A stretch of DNA of 64,000 nucleotides, taken from positions 310,001-374,000 of the forward strand of contig CAWETL010000003.1 of the NCBI GenBank assembly GCA_963812085.1, given 5' to 3'. The stretch's first letter is position 1; each line of letters opens with the position of its first letter. The DNA comes from SPDF01 sp963812085. GTDB taxonomy: Bacteria > Gemmatimonadota > Gemmatimonadetes > Gemmatimonadales > GWC2-71-9. Below are positions 1 through 8,187 of this stretch, one piece after another. The notes under the pieces were generated by a model. It was not told the origin of the DNA and ran no database searches. It worked only from the letters and a program-made list of their open reading frames with translations. The translations under genes and the position numbers were made by a program.

Positions 1-144
1 GATGACATGCCGGTGAACGCGCCCCCTAGGTTCCAGTTCCCTCCGCTCGACCGCGTCCTGCTGATCAGCCTGGTGGTCCTGCTGGCCGCGTTCCTCGTGG
101 TGCTGCTCGTCGAACCCGGCGCGGTGGGGCGGGGAGGCCGGTGA
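1..144 (+). CDS. C-terminal part of a small membrane protein (5' end may lie outside the window)
   Basis: Frame 1 is open from the first base to the TGA at 142-144. It encodes a proline-containing soluble stretch followed by one strongly hydrophobic helix (LLISLVVLLAAFLVVLLV) and a short Gly/Arg tail. An ATG at base 7 would give a 45-residue single-pass protein, but the frame is also open upstream of it, so this may be the C-terminal anchor of a longer protein. Its stop overlaps the GTG start of the K+ channel gene (GTGA), so it is probably translationally coupled to the two channel genes that follow. I do not recognise the family. Confidence 0.5.
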   Translation, partial: DDMPVNAPPRFQFPPLDRVLLISLVVLLAAFLVVLLVEPGAVGRGGR

Positions 145-1103
145 ACGGCAAGCGGGGCCCCGCCCCCAACGATCTCGGCTTCGGCGCGGTCGTCTCCCGC
201 GAGAGCCGACAGCGGCTCCTCAACCGCGACGGCAGCTTCAACGTCGAGCGCGTCGGCATCCCCTGGTACGGCTCGATGTCGCTGTACCACACCCTCATCA
301 ACACGACCTGGACCCGCTTCCTCGGGCTGGTGAGCCTCGGGTACCTCGTCGCCAACCTCGCCTTCGCGCTGGTCTATTTCGGGCTGGGTCCGGGGTCGCT
401 GCACGGCCCCGACGTCTTCGCGGCTTCCGACCGCCTCTGGCAGTGCTTCTTCTTCAGCGTCCAGACGCTGGCCACCATCGGTTACGGCGTGGTCAGTCCC
501 GCCAGCCACGCGGCCAACGTCGTCGTGGCCGTCGAGTCGGTCACGGGGCTGGTGGGCTTCGCGGTGGTGAGCGGCATCGCGTTCGCCCGGTTCGCCCGGC
601 CGGTCGGCCGTTTCATCTTCAGCGACCACGCGCTCGTGGCACCCTTCCAGGGCGGTACCGCGCTGATGTTCCGCACCACCAACGCCCGGCAGAACCAGAT
701 GGTGGACGTGCACGCCCGGCTCCTCCTGGCCCGGCGCGTGGGCCCCGACCGGATGGAGCGGGAGTTCATCGAGCTCGCCCTCGAACGCGAGCACGTCGCG
801 TTCTTCCCCCTCACCTGGACGGTGGTGCACCCCATCACCGAGACGAGTCCGCTCTGGGGAGCCACCGCGCAGAAGTTCGGCGAGTGCGACACCGAGTTCA
901 TCGTGCTGATTTCGGGCGTCGACGAGACCTTCAGCCAGACGGTCTTCGCCCGGACCTCCTACCGGGGCGACGAAGTCGTCTTCGGGGCCAGGTTCGTGGA
1001 CGCCTTCGACCGCTCGCAGGACGACGGCGTGCTCCGGGTGGACGTGCGCAAGCTGAGCCAGATCGAGCCCCTCCCCGGCGCGCCGGACGGGGACGCGGGA
1101 TGA
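141..1103 (+). CDS. Inward-rectifier K+ channel (Kir/KirBac family)
   Basis: A 320-residue inner-membrane K+ channel. It has an N-terminal slide-helix region, a first transmembrane helix at about residues 58-80, a pore helix, the selectivity filter T-I-G-Y-G at 112-116, a second transmembrane helix at about 122-150, and then a long cytoplasmic beta-rich domain containing NARQNQMVDVHARLLLARR, the typical start of the Kir immunoglobulin-like domain. Length and layout match bacterial KirBac proteins. The GTG start overlaps the preceding stop. The stop overlaps the start of a second, differently gated K+ channel (ATGA), so the two are co-translated. Family assignment rests on the filter and the C-terminal domain; the gating ligand cannot be told from sequence. 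Confidence 0.9.
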   Translation: MNGKRGPAPNDLGFGAVVSRESRQRLLNRDGSFNVERVGIPWYGSMSLYHTLINTTWTRFLGLVSLGYLVANLAFALVYFGLGPGSLHGPDVFAASDRLWQCFFFSVQTLATIGYGVVSPASHAANVVVAVESVTGLVGFAVVSGIAFARFARPVGRFIFSDHALVAPFQGGTALMFRTTNARQNQMVDVHARLLLARRVGPDRMEREFIELALEREHVAFFPLTWTVVHPITETSPLWGATAQKFGECDTEFIVLISGVDETFSQTVFARTSYRGDEVVFGARFVDAFDRSQDDGVLRVDVRKLSQIEPLPGAPDGDAG

Positions 1104-2833
1104 GCCTCTCGCTCCGTTCCCTCCCGCGCTCCTACCGCCGGCTGCTGTACCTGCTGCTCTCGATCCCGCTCCTGCTCGTGCTCCTTGGCCTCGTGTATCA
1201 GCTCGGCATGCTCTACCTCGAGGGCCAGCACCGCACCCTCGGCGACAGCATCGAGTGGGCCGCCGAGACGCTGACCACCACCGGCTACGGCCGCGACATG
1301 CAGTGGACCAGCCCCGCCATGATCGCCTTCGTGGTCGTCGTGCAGTTCGCCGGCACGATGCTCGTCTTCCTCGTCTTTCCGATCTTCCTGATTCCGTTCT
1401 TCGAGGAGCGCTTCGAGGCCCGGCTGCCGAGGGCGCTGCCGCCGATGACTGGCCAGGTGCTGATCTACCGCTACGGCCCCGCGGTCACCTCGCTGCTGGA
1501 CCTGCTGGCGCACGAACAGGTGCCGGCGGTCGTCTTCGAGGAGGACGAACCCCTGGCGCGCCGGCTCCGGGAGCGCGGCCTGCAGGTGGTCTTCGGCAAC
1601 CTCTCCGAGGAGGATCCCGACCTCTCCAACCTGGTGGGGGCGCGCGGCCTGGTGCTGAACGGGGAGGATGACTACAACGCCGCCATGACGCTCAACGCCC
1701 GCTACCACGGCTACCAGGGTCCGATCGTGGCGATGGTTCGGAACCCCAGCCGCCGGCCGCCGATGGTGCGGGCGGGCGCCACGACCGCGTTCACGCCGAC
1801 GCACGTCCTCGCCGCGGCGCTCGCGGCGCGGGCCAGCATGAAGATCAGCCCCCGGGTGGCCGGCGTCCGCCATCTCGGCGAACACTTGGAGGTGGCGGAA
1901 CTCCGGGTCCATGCCGCGAGCCCCTTCGCCGGCAAGACGATCGGCACGGCCGGCATCCGGGAGCAGAGCGGGGCCACCATCATCGGCCTCTGGGTCGGCG
2001 GCGTGCTCTCCGCGCAGCCCCGGCTCGACAGCCGGCTCGACGTCGGCACCATCCTCGTGGCCATCGGCAGTCACCAGGCCATCGACCGGTTGGGCAGGCT
2101 GGCCACGCCGGTGGCGCGCGAGGGGGCCTTTCTCGTCATCGGCAACACCGAGATCGGCCGCAAGGTCACCGAGTTCCTGCGCGACGCGGGCGAGTCGGTG
2201 CGGCTCCTGGCCGCCGAGCAGGCGCACGGGGTGGACATCGTGGGGGATCACCTCGATGACGCCGTCCTCAAGCGAGCCGGTGGCCGGGAGGCGCAGGGCA
2301 TCATCCTGGCGCTCGAATCCGACAGCGCCACGCTCTTCGCCACCGCGGTCGTCCGCAACCTCGCGCCCGAGGCGATGATCATGGCCGGGGTGCAGCAGGC
2401 GGAAAACGTGGCGCGGATTCACCGGGCCGGCGCCGACTTTGCCCTCTCGCTGAGCCAGGTCGCGGGCCAGTTGCTGTCCTATCACCTGCTGGGGCAGTCC
2501 GCGGTGTCGCTCGAGGGGAAGATCAAGATCGTGGCCACCGCCGCCGGCAATTTCGTCGGGCGGCCGCTCGCCAAGCACTGGATCCGCGACCGCACCGGGT
2601 GCTCGGTCGTGGCGGTGGAGCGGGGGTCGGGGATCATCGTGGACTTCGACGAGACGTTCGAGGTCCACCACGGGGACATCGTCTACCTGAGCGGCACCAA
2701 CGAGACCATCCAGGCCTACTTCCGGATGTTCCCGGAGACCCGCGAGATGTCCATCTCGGGCTTCCAGGCGGGGATGGCGAACGACGCCGGCCCCCCCATT
2801 CCGCGCACGATCGACCTGGATCTCAAGCGCTGA
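1100..2833 (+). CDS. Two-helix K+ channel with two tandem RCK (TrkA-N/TrkA-C) modules
   Basis: A 577-residue channel. Residues 15-35 and about 75-100 are membrane helices on either side of a pore loop with the filter T-T-G-Y-G at 60-64. The cytoplasmic part holds two RCK repeats, each a Rossmann-like TrkA-N half plus a TrkA-C half. The first nucleotide-binding loop is degenerate (VLIYRYGPAV, lacking the usual GxGxxG), while the second (FLVIGNTEIGRKV) keeps a glycine-rich turn. Two fused RCK domains per chain resemble the GsuK/MthK/BK group, in which nucleotides or divalent cations gate the pore. I start at the ATG at 1100, which overlaps the Kir stop, because the in-frame sequence upstream is only the shadow of the Kir gene. 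Confidence 0.88.
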   Translation: MSLSLRSLPRSYRRLLYLLLSIPLLLVLLGLVYQLGMLYLEGQHRTLGDSIEWAAETLTTTGYGRDMQWTSPAMIAFVVVVQFAGTMLVFLVFPIFLIPFFEERFEARLPRALPPMTGQVLIYRYGPAVTSLLDLLAHEQVPAVVFEEDEPLARRLRERGLQVVFGNLSEEDPDLSNLVGARGLVLNGEDDYNAAMTLNARYHGYQGPIVAMVRNPSRRPPMVRAGATTAFTPTHVLAAALAARASMKISPRVAGVRHLGEHLEVAELRVHAASPFAGKTIGTAGIREQSGATIIGLWVGGVLSAQPRLDSRLDVGTILVAIGSHQAIDRLGRLATPVAREGAFLVIGNTEIGRKVTEFLRDAGESVRLLAAEQAHGVDIVGDHLDDAVLKRAGGREAQGIILALESDSATLFATAVVRNLAPEAMIMAGVQQAENVARIHRAGADFALSLSQVAGQLLSYHLLGQSAVSLEGKIKIVATAAGNFVGRPLAKHWIRDRTGCSVVAVERGSGIIVDFDETFEVHHGDIVYLSGTNETIQAYFRMFPETREMSISGFQAGMANDAGPPIPRTIDLDLKR

Positions 2834-2870
2834 ACGATGCGGCAGTCGCCGGCCGGGCCGGTGCTGCCAT

Positions 2871-2898
2871 TTGACAATGGGGCCGGGGGGCGCAGATT
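2871..2898 (+). promoter_or_regulatory. Promoter for the DUF1761 gene
   Basis: TTGACA at 2871-2876 is a perfect -35 hexamer. After a 16-base spacer comes CAGATT at 2893-2898 as the -10. The pair lies in the gap between the RCK channel and the next gene and would give a leader of roughly 110 bases. No experimental support; the -35 match is the main evidence. Confidence 0.5.
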
Positions 2899-3015
2899 CC
2901 TCCCGTCACCCCCTGGTCCCTCGCAGCGGTCCGCTTTACACCCGTCAGCCCGCCGGGATTCCCGGCCTGTGCGCCCGCCCGGCGCACCATCGTCTGCCCT
3001 GGACAGGAGAGGGCC

Positions 3016-3423
3016 ATGCTGCCCTTCGACGTGAACCCCCTGGGCGTGCTGCTGGCCGCGCTGGCCACCTTCGCCATCGGGATGGTCTGGTACTCGCCGT
3101 TCCTGTTCGGCCGGGCGTGGGTCACGCTCAACGGGTACACGCCGGATAAGCTCGCGGCAATGAAGAAGACCGCGGGGCGGACCTACGGCGTCTCGTTCCT
3201 GGCCTACCTCGTGCTCGGCTTCGGCATCGCCGCCGTGGCGCACGGCAGCTCCGTCCACGACGGGATCTGGGACGGCGTGCACCTCTGGGTCTTCATCGTG
3301 ATGCCGGTCAGCCTGACCGGCCTGATGTTCTCCGAGCGGCGCTTCGGCGCCTGGCTGATTGACGCGATGTACCAGTTGGTGTTCTTTGCGGCGATGGGCG
3401 CCATTCTCTCGCGCTGGGGCTGA
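3016..3423 (+). CDS. DUF1761 family integral membrane protein
   Basis: A 135-residue protein with four hydrophobic segments (about residues 8-30, 55-75, 85-105, 112-132). The opening FxxNxLxVLxAALxxFxxGxxWYSPxLFG pattern is typical of DUF1761 proteins, whose function is unknown. The GGAGAGGG sequence just upstream of the ATG at 3016 serves as the ribosome-binding site. It has its own likely promoter at 2871-2898 and is followed after 7 bases by a small unknown gene, so the two may be co-transcribed. Confidence 0.75.
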   Translation: MLPFDVNPLGVLLAALATFAIGMVWYSPFLFGRAWVTLNGYTPDKLAAMKKTAGRTYGVSFLAYLVLGFGIAAVAHGSSVHDGIWDGVHLWVFIVMPVSLTGLMFSERRFGAWLIDAMYQLVFFAAMGAILSRWG

Positions 3424-3430
3424 GGCCGAC

Positions 3431-3706
3431 ATGGACACAGGCATCCGGATGACGCGGCTCCGCGCGGAGTTCGCCGAGCAGTATCCCCCGCTGGCACCCG
3501 GAGTGTGGATGCCCGCTGCCGAGGTGGGAGCGCGGATGCTCTTCTGGCACCTGGAGCTGGCCGGCACCGTTCCCCTGGGCGAGCGCCTCTTGCCCGAGGA
3601 GCACTTCGAGTTCACCGGCGGCTGGACCCGCGGCGGTACCTCCCCCCTCCGGACCCGGGCGTACGACGCCGACGCCGTCGAGCCCCGCCGCGAAGCGGCC
3701 TCCTGA
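3431..3706 (+). CDS. Small hypothetical protein
   Basis: A 91-residue soluble protein starting at ATG 3431, seven bases after the DUF1761 gene. No signal peptide or membrane helix. Its middle reads LLPEEHFEFTGGW; a closely similar LRPEEHFRLTKKL occurs near the C-terminus of the next small gene (3789-4052). The family is not recognised. The coding call rests on length, position directly behind a real gene, and third-position GC bias. Confidence 0.5.
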   Translation: MDTGIRMTRLRAEFAEQYPPLAPGVWMPAAEVGARMLFWHLELAGTVPLGERLLPEEHFEFTGGWTRGGTSPLRTRAYDADAVEPRREAAS

Positions 3707-3788
3707 CGGAACCCCGCACGCCCGGCGCCCACCCGGTATATTCCAGTCGTTCATCCGCCATTCTTCACGCACGCTCGAGGTCGTTCCG

Positions 3789-4052
3789 ATGTCAGAGAAT
3801 CCTGCCCTCACGCCGATCACCCTCCCGCGCCTGGTCGAGGAGTTGAAGAGCATCAGCGCCATGCGCGCCAACGGCGAGCTGAACGTGGACCAGTTCGAGG
3901 CGCGCTTCGCCCGGATGATCGGCGAGCTCCGGGATCGCCGGATCGACGCGGCCCGGGCCGACATCCTCCAGGCCCTCGCGCCCCTCGGCCAGGACGGCAC
4001 GCTGCGCCCCGAGGAACACTTCCGGCTGACCAAGAAGCTCGGCCTCGTGTGA
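3789..4052 (+). CDS. Small hypothetical helical protein
   Basis: An 87-residue, charged, mostly helical protein (MSENPALTPITLPRLVEELK at the start). It has no signal peptide or membrane segment. A TATATT -10-like element lies at 3737-3742, about 46 bases before the ATG, suggesting its own promoter. The C-terminal LRPEEHFRLTKKL resembles the LLPEEHFEFTGGW of the preceding gene. Its stop overlaps the GTG start of the aldo/keto reductase (GTGTGA), so the two are probably co-translated. Function unknown. Confidence 0.6.
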   Translation: MSENPALTPITLPRLVEELKSISAMRANGELNVDQFEARFARMIGELRDRRIDAARADILQALAPLGQDGTLRPEEHFRLTKKLGLV

Positions 4053-4924
4053 CCCTTCGTCCGCTGGGTCCTGGCGCTCCTGACGTGCCCCCGGTCGGTT
4101 TCGGGGGCATGCCGCTTTCTATCGATGGTCGTCCCTCCGAGACGGACGGCGTCCGCGTCGTGCACGCCGCGCTCGATGCCGGCGTGCGGCTCCTCGACAC
4201 CGCCGACGTGTACTGCCTGTCGGACGAGGACCTCGGGCACAACGAGCGCCTGGTGGCTCGGGCACTGGCCGAGTGGAAAGGCCCGCGCGCCGAGGTGCTG
4301 GTGGCCACCAAGGGCGGCCTCACCCGCCCGCAGGGTCGCTGGGAGCGGAACGGCCGCCCCGAACACCTGCGGCGCGCCTGCGACCGCTCCCTCAAGGCGC
4401 TCGGTGTCGAGCGGATCGACCTCTACCAGTTCCACGCCCCCGACTCGGCCGTGCCCTTCGACGAGAGCATCGGTGCGCTCGCCGAGCTGCAGCGGGCCGG
4501 CAAGGTGCGTTGGCTCGGCCTGTCGAACGTGTCGGTGCGGGAAATCGACGCGGCGCGCCGGCAGGTCGAAGTCGTGACCGTCCAGAACCGGCTCAGTCCC
4601 TTCTTTCGCGAGGCGCTCCACGAAGGCGTGCTGGCGCACTGCACTGCGCTCGGCATCGGCTTCCTGGCCTACAGTCCCGTCGGCGGCGGCCGGCTCAACA
4701 AGAAGCTCCCCGACCACCCCGTGGTAAAGGACGTGGCGCGCCGCCACGACGCCTCCCCCCACGCCGTCGTGCTGGCGTGGGTACTGGCCCAGGCGCCCAA
4801 CGTGATCGTCATCCCGGGCGCCCGCACGGTGGCGCACGCGCTCGACAGCGTGGCGGCGGGACGCCTGTCGCTGAGCGACGAGGAGATGGACCGTCTCACC
4901 GAGGCGGAATTCGACAGGCGCTGA
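4049..4924 (+). CDS. Aldo/keto reductase family oxidoreductase
   Basis: A 291-residue cytoplasmic NAD(P)H-dependent reductase of the (beta/alpha)8 AKR family. The catalytic tetrad is visible as D50, Y55 (DTADVY), K88 (VATKGG) and H129 (YQFHAPD). GLSNVS in the middle and the closing IPGARTVAHALDSV cofactor-phosphate loop are also typical. The GTG start overlaps the previous stop. The substrate cannot be deduced; the nearest general type is the YajO/Tas-like group of aldehyde or ketone reductases. Confidence 0.88.
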   Translation: MTLRPLGPGAPDVPPVGFGGMPLSIDGRPSETDGVRVVHAALDAGVRLLDTADVYCLSDEDLGHNERLVARALAEWKGPRAEVLVATKGGLTRPQGRWERNGRPEHLRRACDRSLKALGVERIDLYQFHAPDSAVPFDESIGALAELQRAGKVRWLGLSNVSVREIDAARRQVEVVTVQNRLSPFFREALHEGVLAHCTALGIGFLAYSPVGGGRLNKKLPDHPVVKDVARRHDASPHAVVLAWVLAQAPNVIVIPGARTVAHALDSVAAGRLSLSDEEMDRLTEAEFDRR

Positions 4925-4937
4925 CCTGCCTTATATT
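4911..4937 (+). promoter_or_regulatory. Promoter for ispG, placed for a leaderless transcript
   Basis: TCGACA (4911-4916) and TATATT (4932-4937) form a sigma70-like pair with a short 15-base spacer, inside the end of the upstream reductase gene. Only six bases (4938-4943) separate the -10 from the ispG ATG, so the predicted transcription start falls on the start codon. Confidence 0.45.
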
Positions 4938-4943
4938 CCCTCC

Positions 4944-6176
4944 ATGCCAGCCTTCCCCCGCCGCCAGACCGTCACCACCCACGTCGGCGCCGTCCAGGTC
5001 GGATCGTCGCACCCGATCGTGGTGCAGTCGATGACCAACACCGACACCGCCGACGTCGCCGGCACCGTCAAGCAGGTGGCCGCCCTTGCGCGCGCCGGCA
5101 GCGAGCTGGTCCGGGTCACGGTCAACAACGAGGACGCGGCGCAGGCGGTCCCCGGAATCGTGGAGGGGCTCGACCGGATCGGCGTGTCCGTGCCGGTCAT
5201 CGGCGACTTCCACTACAACGGCCACCTCCTGCTCACCAAGTATCCCGCCTGCGCCGCGGCGCTCGCCAAGTACCGCATCAACCCCGGCAACGTCGGCGGC
5301 AAACGGCGGGACGAGCATTTCCGCGCCATCATCGAGGTGGCCCTCGCGCACGACAAGCCGGTCCGCATCGGGGTGAACTGGGGGTCGCTCGACCAGCAGC
5401 TGCTCACCGAACTGATGGACGCCAACCATCGCCTCCCTGAGCCCCGCGAGGCCCGCGACGTGACGATGGAGGCGATGGTCGAGAGTGCCGTCCGCTCCGC
5501 CGCCCTCGCCGAGGCGATCGGTCTTCCGCACGACCGGATCATTCTGTCCGCCAAGGTGTCCGCGGTGCAGGACCTGGTGGACGTCTACCGGCTCCTCGCC
5601 GCCCGCGGCGACTACCCCCTCCACCTCGGGCTGACCGAGGCGGGGCTCGGCGCCAAGGGGATCATCGCCAGCACCGCCGCGCTCAGCATCCTCCTCGAGG
5701 AGGGCATCGGCGATACCATCCGCGTCTCGCTGACGCCGGCGCCCGGCGGCGACCGGACCGAGGAGGTCCAGGTGGCGCAGCAGGTGCTCCAGTCCCTCGG
5801 CCTCCGGAGCTTCACCCCGCAGGTCACCAGCTGCCCGGGCTGCGGCCGCACCACCAGCACCTTCTTCCAGTCGATGGCGCAGGACATCGAGAAGCACCTG
5901 CGTGACATGATGCCGCTCTGGCGGGAGACGCGGCCGGGCGTGGAAGCGCTGCGCGTGGCGGTGATGGGGTGCGTCGTCAACGGCCCGGGCGAGTCGAAGC
6001 ACGCCGACATCGGCATCTCGCTGCCTGGGACGGCCGAGGATCCGCGGGCGCCTGTCTATGTGGACGGGCGGCTGCGCGTCACCCTGAGCGGTGACCGCAT
6101 CGTGCCGGAGTTCCTGGCGATCCTCGAAGAGTACGTGTCCAGCCGGTACGCGCCGGCCGAACCGGTCGCGGGCTGA
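4944..6176 (+). CDS. ispG: 4-hydroxy-3-methylbut-2-enyl-diphosphate synthase (GcpE)
   Basis: A 410-residue cytoplasmic enzyme of the MEP isoprenoid pathway. It reductively converts methylerythritol cyclodiphosphate to hydroxymethylbutenyl diphosphate on a [4Fe-4S] cluster. The TIM-barrel part begins VGSSHPIVVQSMTNTDT, as in known IspG. Cluster ligands are C297 and C300 (SCPGCGRT), C343 and E350 (GCVVNGPGE). This is the short bacterial form without the extra domain of plants. It is followed immediately by an exported thioredoxin-like protein and a peroxiredoxin. A good -10 six bases upstream of the ATG suggests leaderless transcription. Confidence 0.97.
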   Translation: MPAFPRRQTVTTHVGAVQVGSSHPIVVQSMTNTDTADVAGTVKQVAALARAGSELVRVTVNNEDAAQAVPGIVEGLDRIGVSVPVIGDFHYNGHLLLTKYPACAAALAKYRINPGNVGGKRRDEHFRAIIEVALAHDKPVRIGVNWGSLDQQLLTELMDANHRLPEPREARDVTMEAMVESAVRSAALAEAIGLPHDRIILSAKVSAVQDLVDVYRLLAARGDYPLHLGLTEAGLGAKGIIASTAALSILLEEGIGDTIRVSLTPAPGGDRTEEVQVAQQVLQSLGLRSFTPQVTSCPGCGRTTSTFFQSMAQDIEKHLRDMMPLWRETRPGVEALRVAVMGCVVNGPGESKHADIGISLPGTAEDPRAPVYVDGRLRVTLSGDRIVPEFLAILEEYVSSRYAPAEPVAG

Positions 6177-6177
6177 C

Positions 6178-6681
6178 ATGGCGCCGCGCTTCCGGCGGCG
6201 GGCCCTCGCGCTCGCCGCCCTCGCGTTCTCGGCCGCCGCGCCGCTCGCCGCGCAGGGGCCCGGGAAAGGCGACCAGGCCCCCGTGATCGCCGTGCACGAC
6301 CTCGACGGGCAGCCGGTGGATCTCGGGCAGTGGATCGGCCACAAGCCGGTGCTCATCGAGTTCTGGGCCACGTGGTGCACCTCGTGCCAGGCGCTGATGC
6401 CGACCGTGCGGGCCGCGGCGGCGAAGTACGGGGCGCAGGTCGAGTTTCTCGGGATCAACGTGACCGTGGCGGACCCGAAGGCCCAGGTGCGTCAGTTCAT
6501 CGCCGAGGAGCATCCCCCCTACCGGGTCCTCTACGACGACGAGGGCGTGAGCCAGCGCGCGTTCGACGTGGCGGCCACGTCGTATGTCGTGATCATCGAT
6601 CGTGCCGGGCGGATCGTGTACACCGGCACCGGCGGCAGCCAGCCGCTCGAGTCGGCGCTCCGCCGCGCCATCGCCAACTGA
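6178..6681 (+). CDS. Exported TlpA/ResA-like thiol-disulfide protein
   Basis: A 167-residue thioredoxin-fold protein. An arginine-rich N-terminus and hydrophobic stretch ending in PLAAQ (about residue 26) form a signal peptide, placing it in the periplasm. The active site is W-C-T-S-C with C67 and C70, and a later TSYVVIID strand carries the usual thioredoxin-fold turn, although the cis-Pro is not evident. I take the ATG at 6178, one base after the ispG stop, as it gives a correct signal peptide. The next gene is an exported peroxiredoxin, so this protein is a plausible electron donor for it; that is an inference. Confidence 0.82.
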   Translation: MAPRFRRRALALAALAFSAAAPLAAQGPGKGDQAPVIAVHDLDGQPVDLGQWIGHKPVLIEFWATWCTSCQALMPTVRAAAAKYGAQVEFLGINVTVADPKAQVRQFIAEEHPPYRVLYDDEGVSQRAFDVAATSYVVIIDRAGRIVYTGTGGSQPLESALRRAIAN

Positions 6682-6700
6682 ACCTCTCCGAGGTGTGCCC

Positions 6701-7303
6701 ATGATCAATCCCGTTGCCCGGCGCGGGGCCGTCGCCCTCGCCCTCTCCGTCGCGCTCACGACCGCGGCGGCCGGGCAGGATACGGCCGCCGCCCCCCTGG
6801 GTCCGCCGACCGCGATCGTCGTGTCGGGGCCGGAGCAGGGAACGAAGGCCCCGGACTTCCTGCTGCCCTGGGCCGACAAGAACGGCGTCGGGCCCGATGA
6901 CGCCCAGTTTTCGCTCGCCGCCTTCAAGGGCCAGGTGGTGGTGCTCGCCTTCTATCCGGGAGACTTCACCCCCGGCTGCACCGCCGAGATGCAGACTTTC
7001 GCCGATCGCTACCAGGCGCTCTTCGGCGACGCCGTGGTCGTCGGCATCAGCACCAACGACCTCGACAGCCACGTCAAGTTCGCCCAGAGTCTCGGCCTCC
7101 CCTTCCGGCTCCTCTCCGACCCGAAGCAGCGGGTGTCGGCCAAGTACGGGGCCAAGGGCACCGACGGCCACAACCGCCGGGTCGTGTACGTCATCGGGAA
7201 GAACGGCAAGGTCGCCTGGCGGGAAATGCAGTTCGTCGCCACGGATCCGAAGGGCTACGATCGTCTCCACGCCGCGATCGCCGCGGCCGAGGCAGCCAAG
7301 TGA
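6701..7303 (+). CDS. Exported peroxiredoxin (AhpC/TSA, BCP-like)
   Basis: A 200-residue peroxiredoxin with a signal peptide (cleavage near TAAAGQ, residue 25). The peroxidatic cysteine is C93 in FYPGDFTPGCTAEM. No other cysteine is present, so it is a 1-Cys enzyme needing an external thiol donor. It reduces peroxides in the periplasm. It follows the thioredoxin-like gene by 19 bases, and its stop overlaps the GTG of the next gene (GTGA). The BCP-like subfamily is suggested by the PGDFTPGCT motif. Confidence 0.87.
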   Translation: MINPVARRGAVALALSVALTTAAAGQDTAAAPLGPPTAIVVSGPEQGTKAPDFLLPWADKNGVGPDDAQFSLAAFKGQVVVLAFYPGDFTPGCTAEMQTFADRYQALFGDAVVVGISTNDLDSHVKFAQSLGLPFRLLSDPKQRVSAKYGAKGTDGHNRRVVYVIGKNGKVAWREMQFVATDPKGYDRLHAAIAAAEAAK

Positions 7304-8123
7304 CCCCCCGGCGGGTCGCGGCGCTCCTGGCGCTCCTGGGCGTCGTGGCGGGTTCCGCCTCGGCGCAGGGCCAGCCGGGCGGGGCGGTGAGCTTCTCGTG
7401 GGTGATCAAGGACCTCCGCCTGGCCGCCTGCATGGACTTCCTGATCGAGCCGTCGTTTGCCGAAAAGCAGGTCCCCGAAGACTATCGGCTCATCCCGGCC
7501 AGCCGCTTTTCGGCGCTCTCCCCGAGCCTGGCCCGCGAGCTCGGGGGGACTCCGTGCACACCGCCTGGATTCCCGCTCGGGTCTGCGTGCTGGAGGGGGC
7601 CTCCGTCACCGCCGGCGACCAGTTCGTGGCCTCGAGCAAGCCCGGTGAGCCGGTCATGCTCGCCTATTGGGGCATCGCCGCGACCCGGGCCACCGGCGAG
7701 CCGCGGTTCGATCAGCTCTACGTGGCCGAATTCTGGACCTCGGACTGGCACGTCCAGAAACCGAGCCAGGACGCCCTCATCCACGTCTCGACCCTGAAGC
7801 GCTCCCTGGTCAAGCTGCCCGAATCGACCAACGACCGCTATGAACTGAAGATCGGAAAGACCGTCCTCACCTGGGACGGCGAGCTCAGGCGGGACTCCAC
7901 CGCCACGACCGATTCGCTGGCGGCCGCGCTCCTCTACGACGGCCAGCGCGGGGTCCGGTTCACCGCCGCCGTCAGCGGGCAGCCGGTCTGGACGCGGAAC
8001 CCGGCGGGAGTCTTCCGGGTCAGCGGGAAGGACGACCTCGCCAAGGCCCTGCAGGCCTCGCCGGTCCGGCATTTCGGCCCGCTGCTGTGGGGCGGCGACG
8101 CCCGGGTGGACTTCTCCCGGTAG
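7300..8123 (+). pseudogene. Secreted hypothetical protein, split by a frameshift at a G6 run
   Basis: The GTG at 7300 overlaps the peroxiredoxin stop and opens a good signal peptide (ALLALLGVVAGSASAQ). Coding quality in this frame stops near 7540 and continues in another frame from about 7548 (DSVHTAWIPARVCVLEG) to the TAG at 8121-8123. The switch sits on the G6 run 7543-7548; one extra G would restore a single reading frame of about 274 residues. Both halves look well conserved in codon use, so a sequencing error is as likely as a true pseudogene. I do not recognise the family; it appears to be a soluble exported protein, co-transcribed with the redox genes upstream. Confidence 0.6.
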
Positions 8124-8187
8124 CCGGCCTCTGGCGCCCCGGCTCCTCCGGGGTAGGTTAGCGGCTCCACCGAGCGGAGCCGGTCCC

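Noticed and set aside
443..1099. In-frame extension upstream of the RCK channel
   Set aside because: This part overlaps the Kir channel gene in another frame and translates to Arg/Pro-rich noise. The ATG at 1100 is preferred.
959..2671. A 570-codon open frame on the minus strand across the K+ channel genes
   Set aside because: It is the antisense shadow of the RCK channel gene in GC-rich DNA; its product is low-complexity, rich in His, Arg, Gly and Asp, without motifs.
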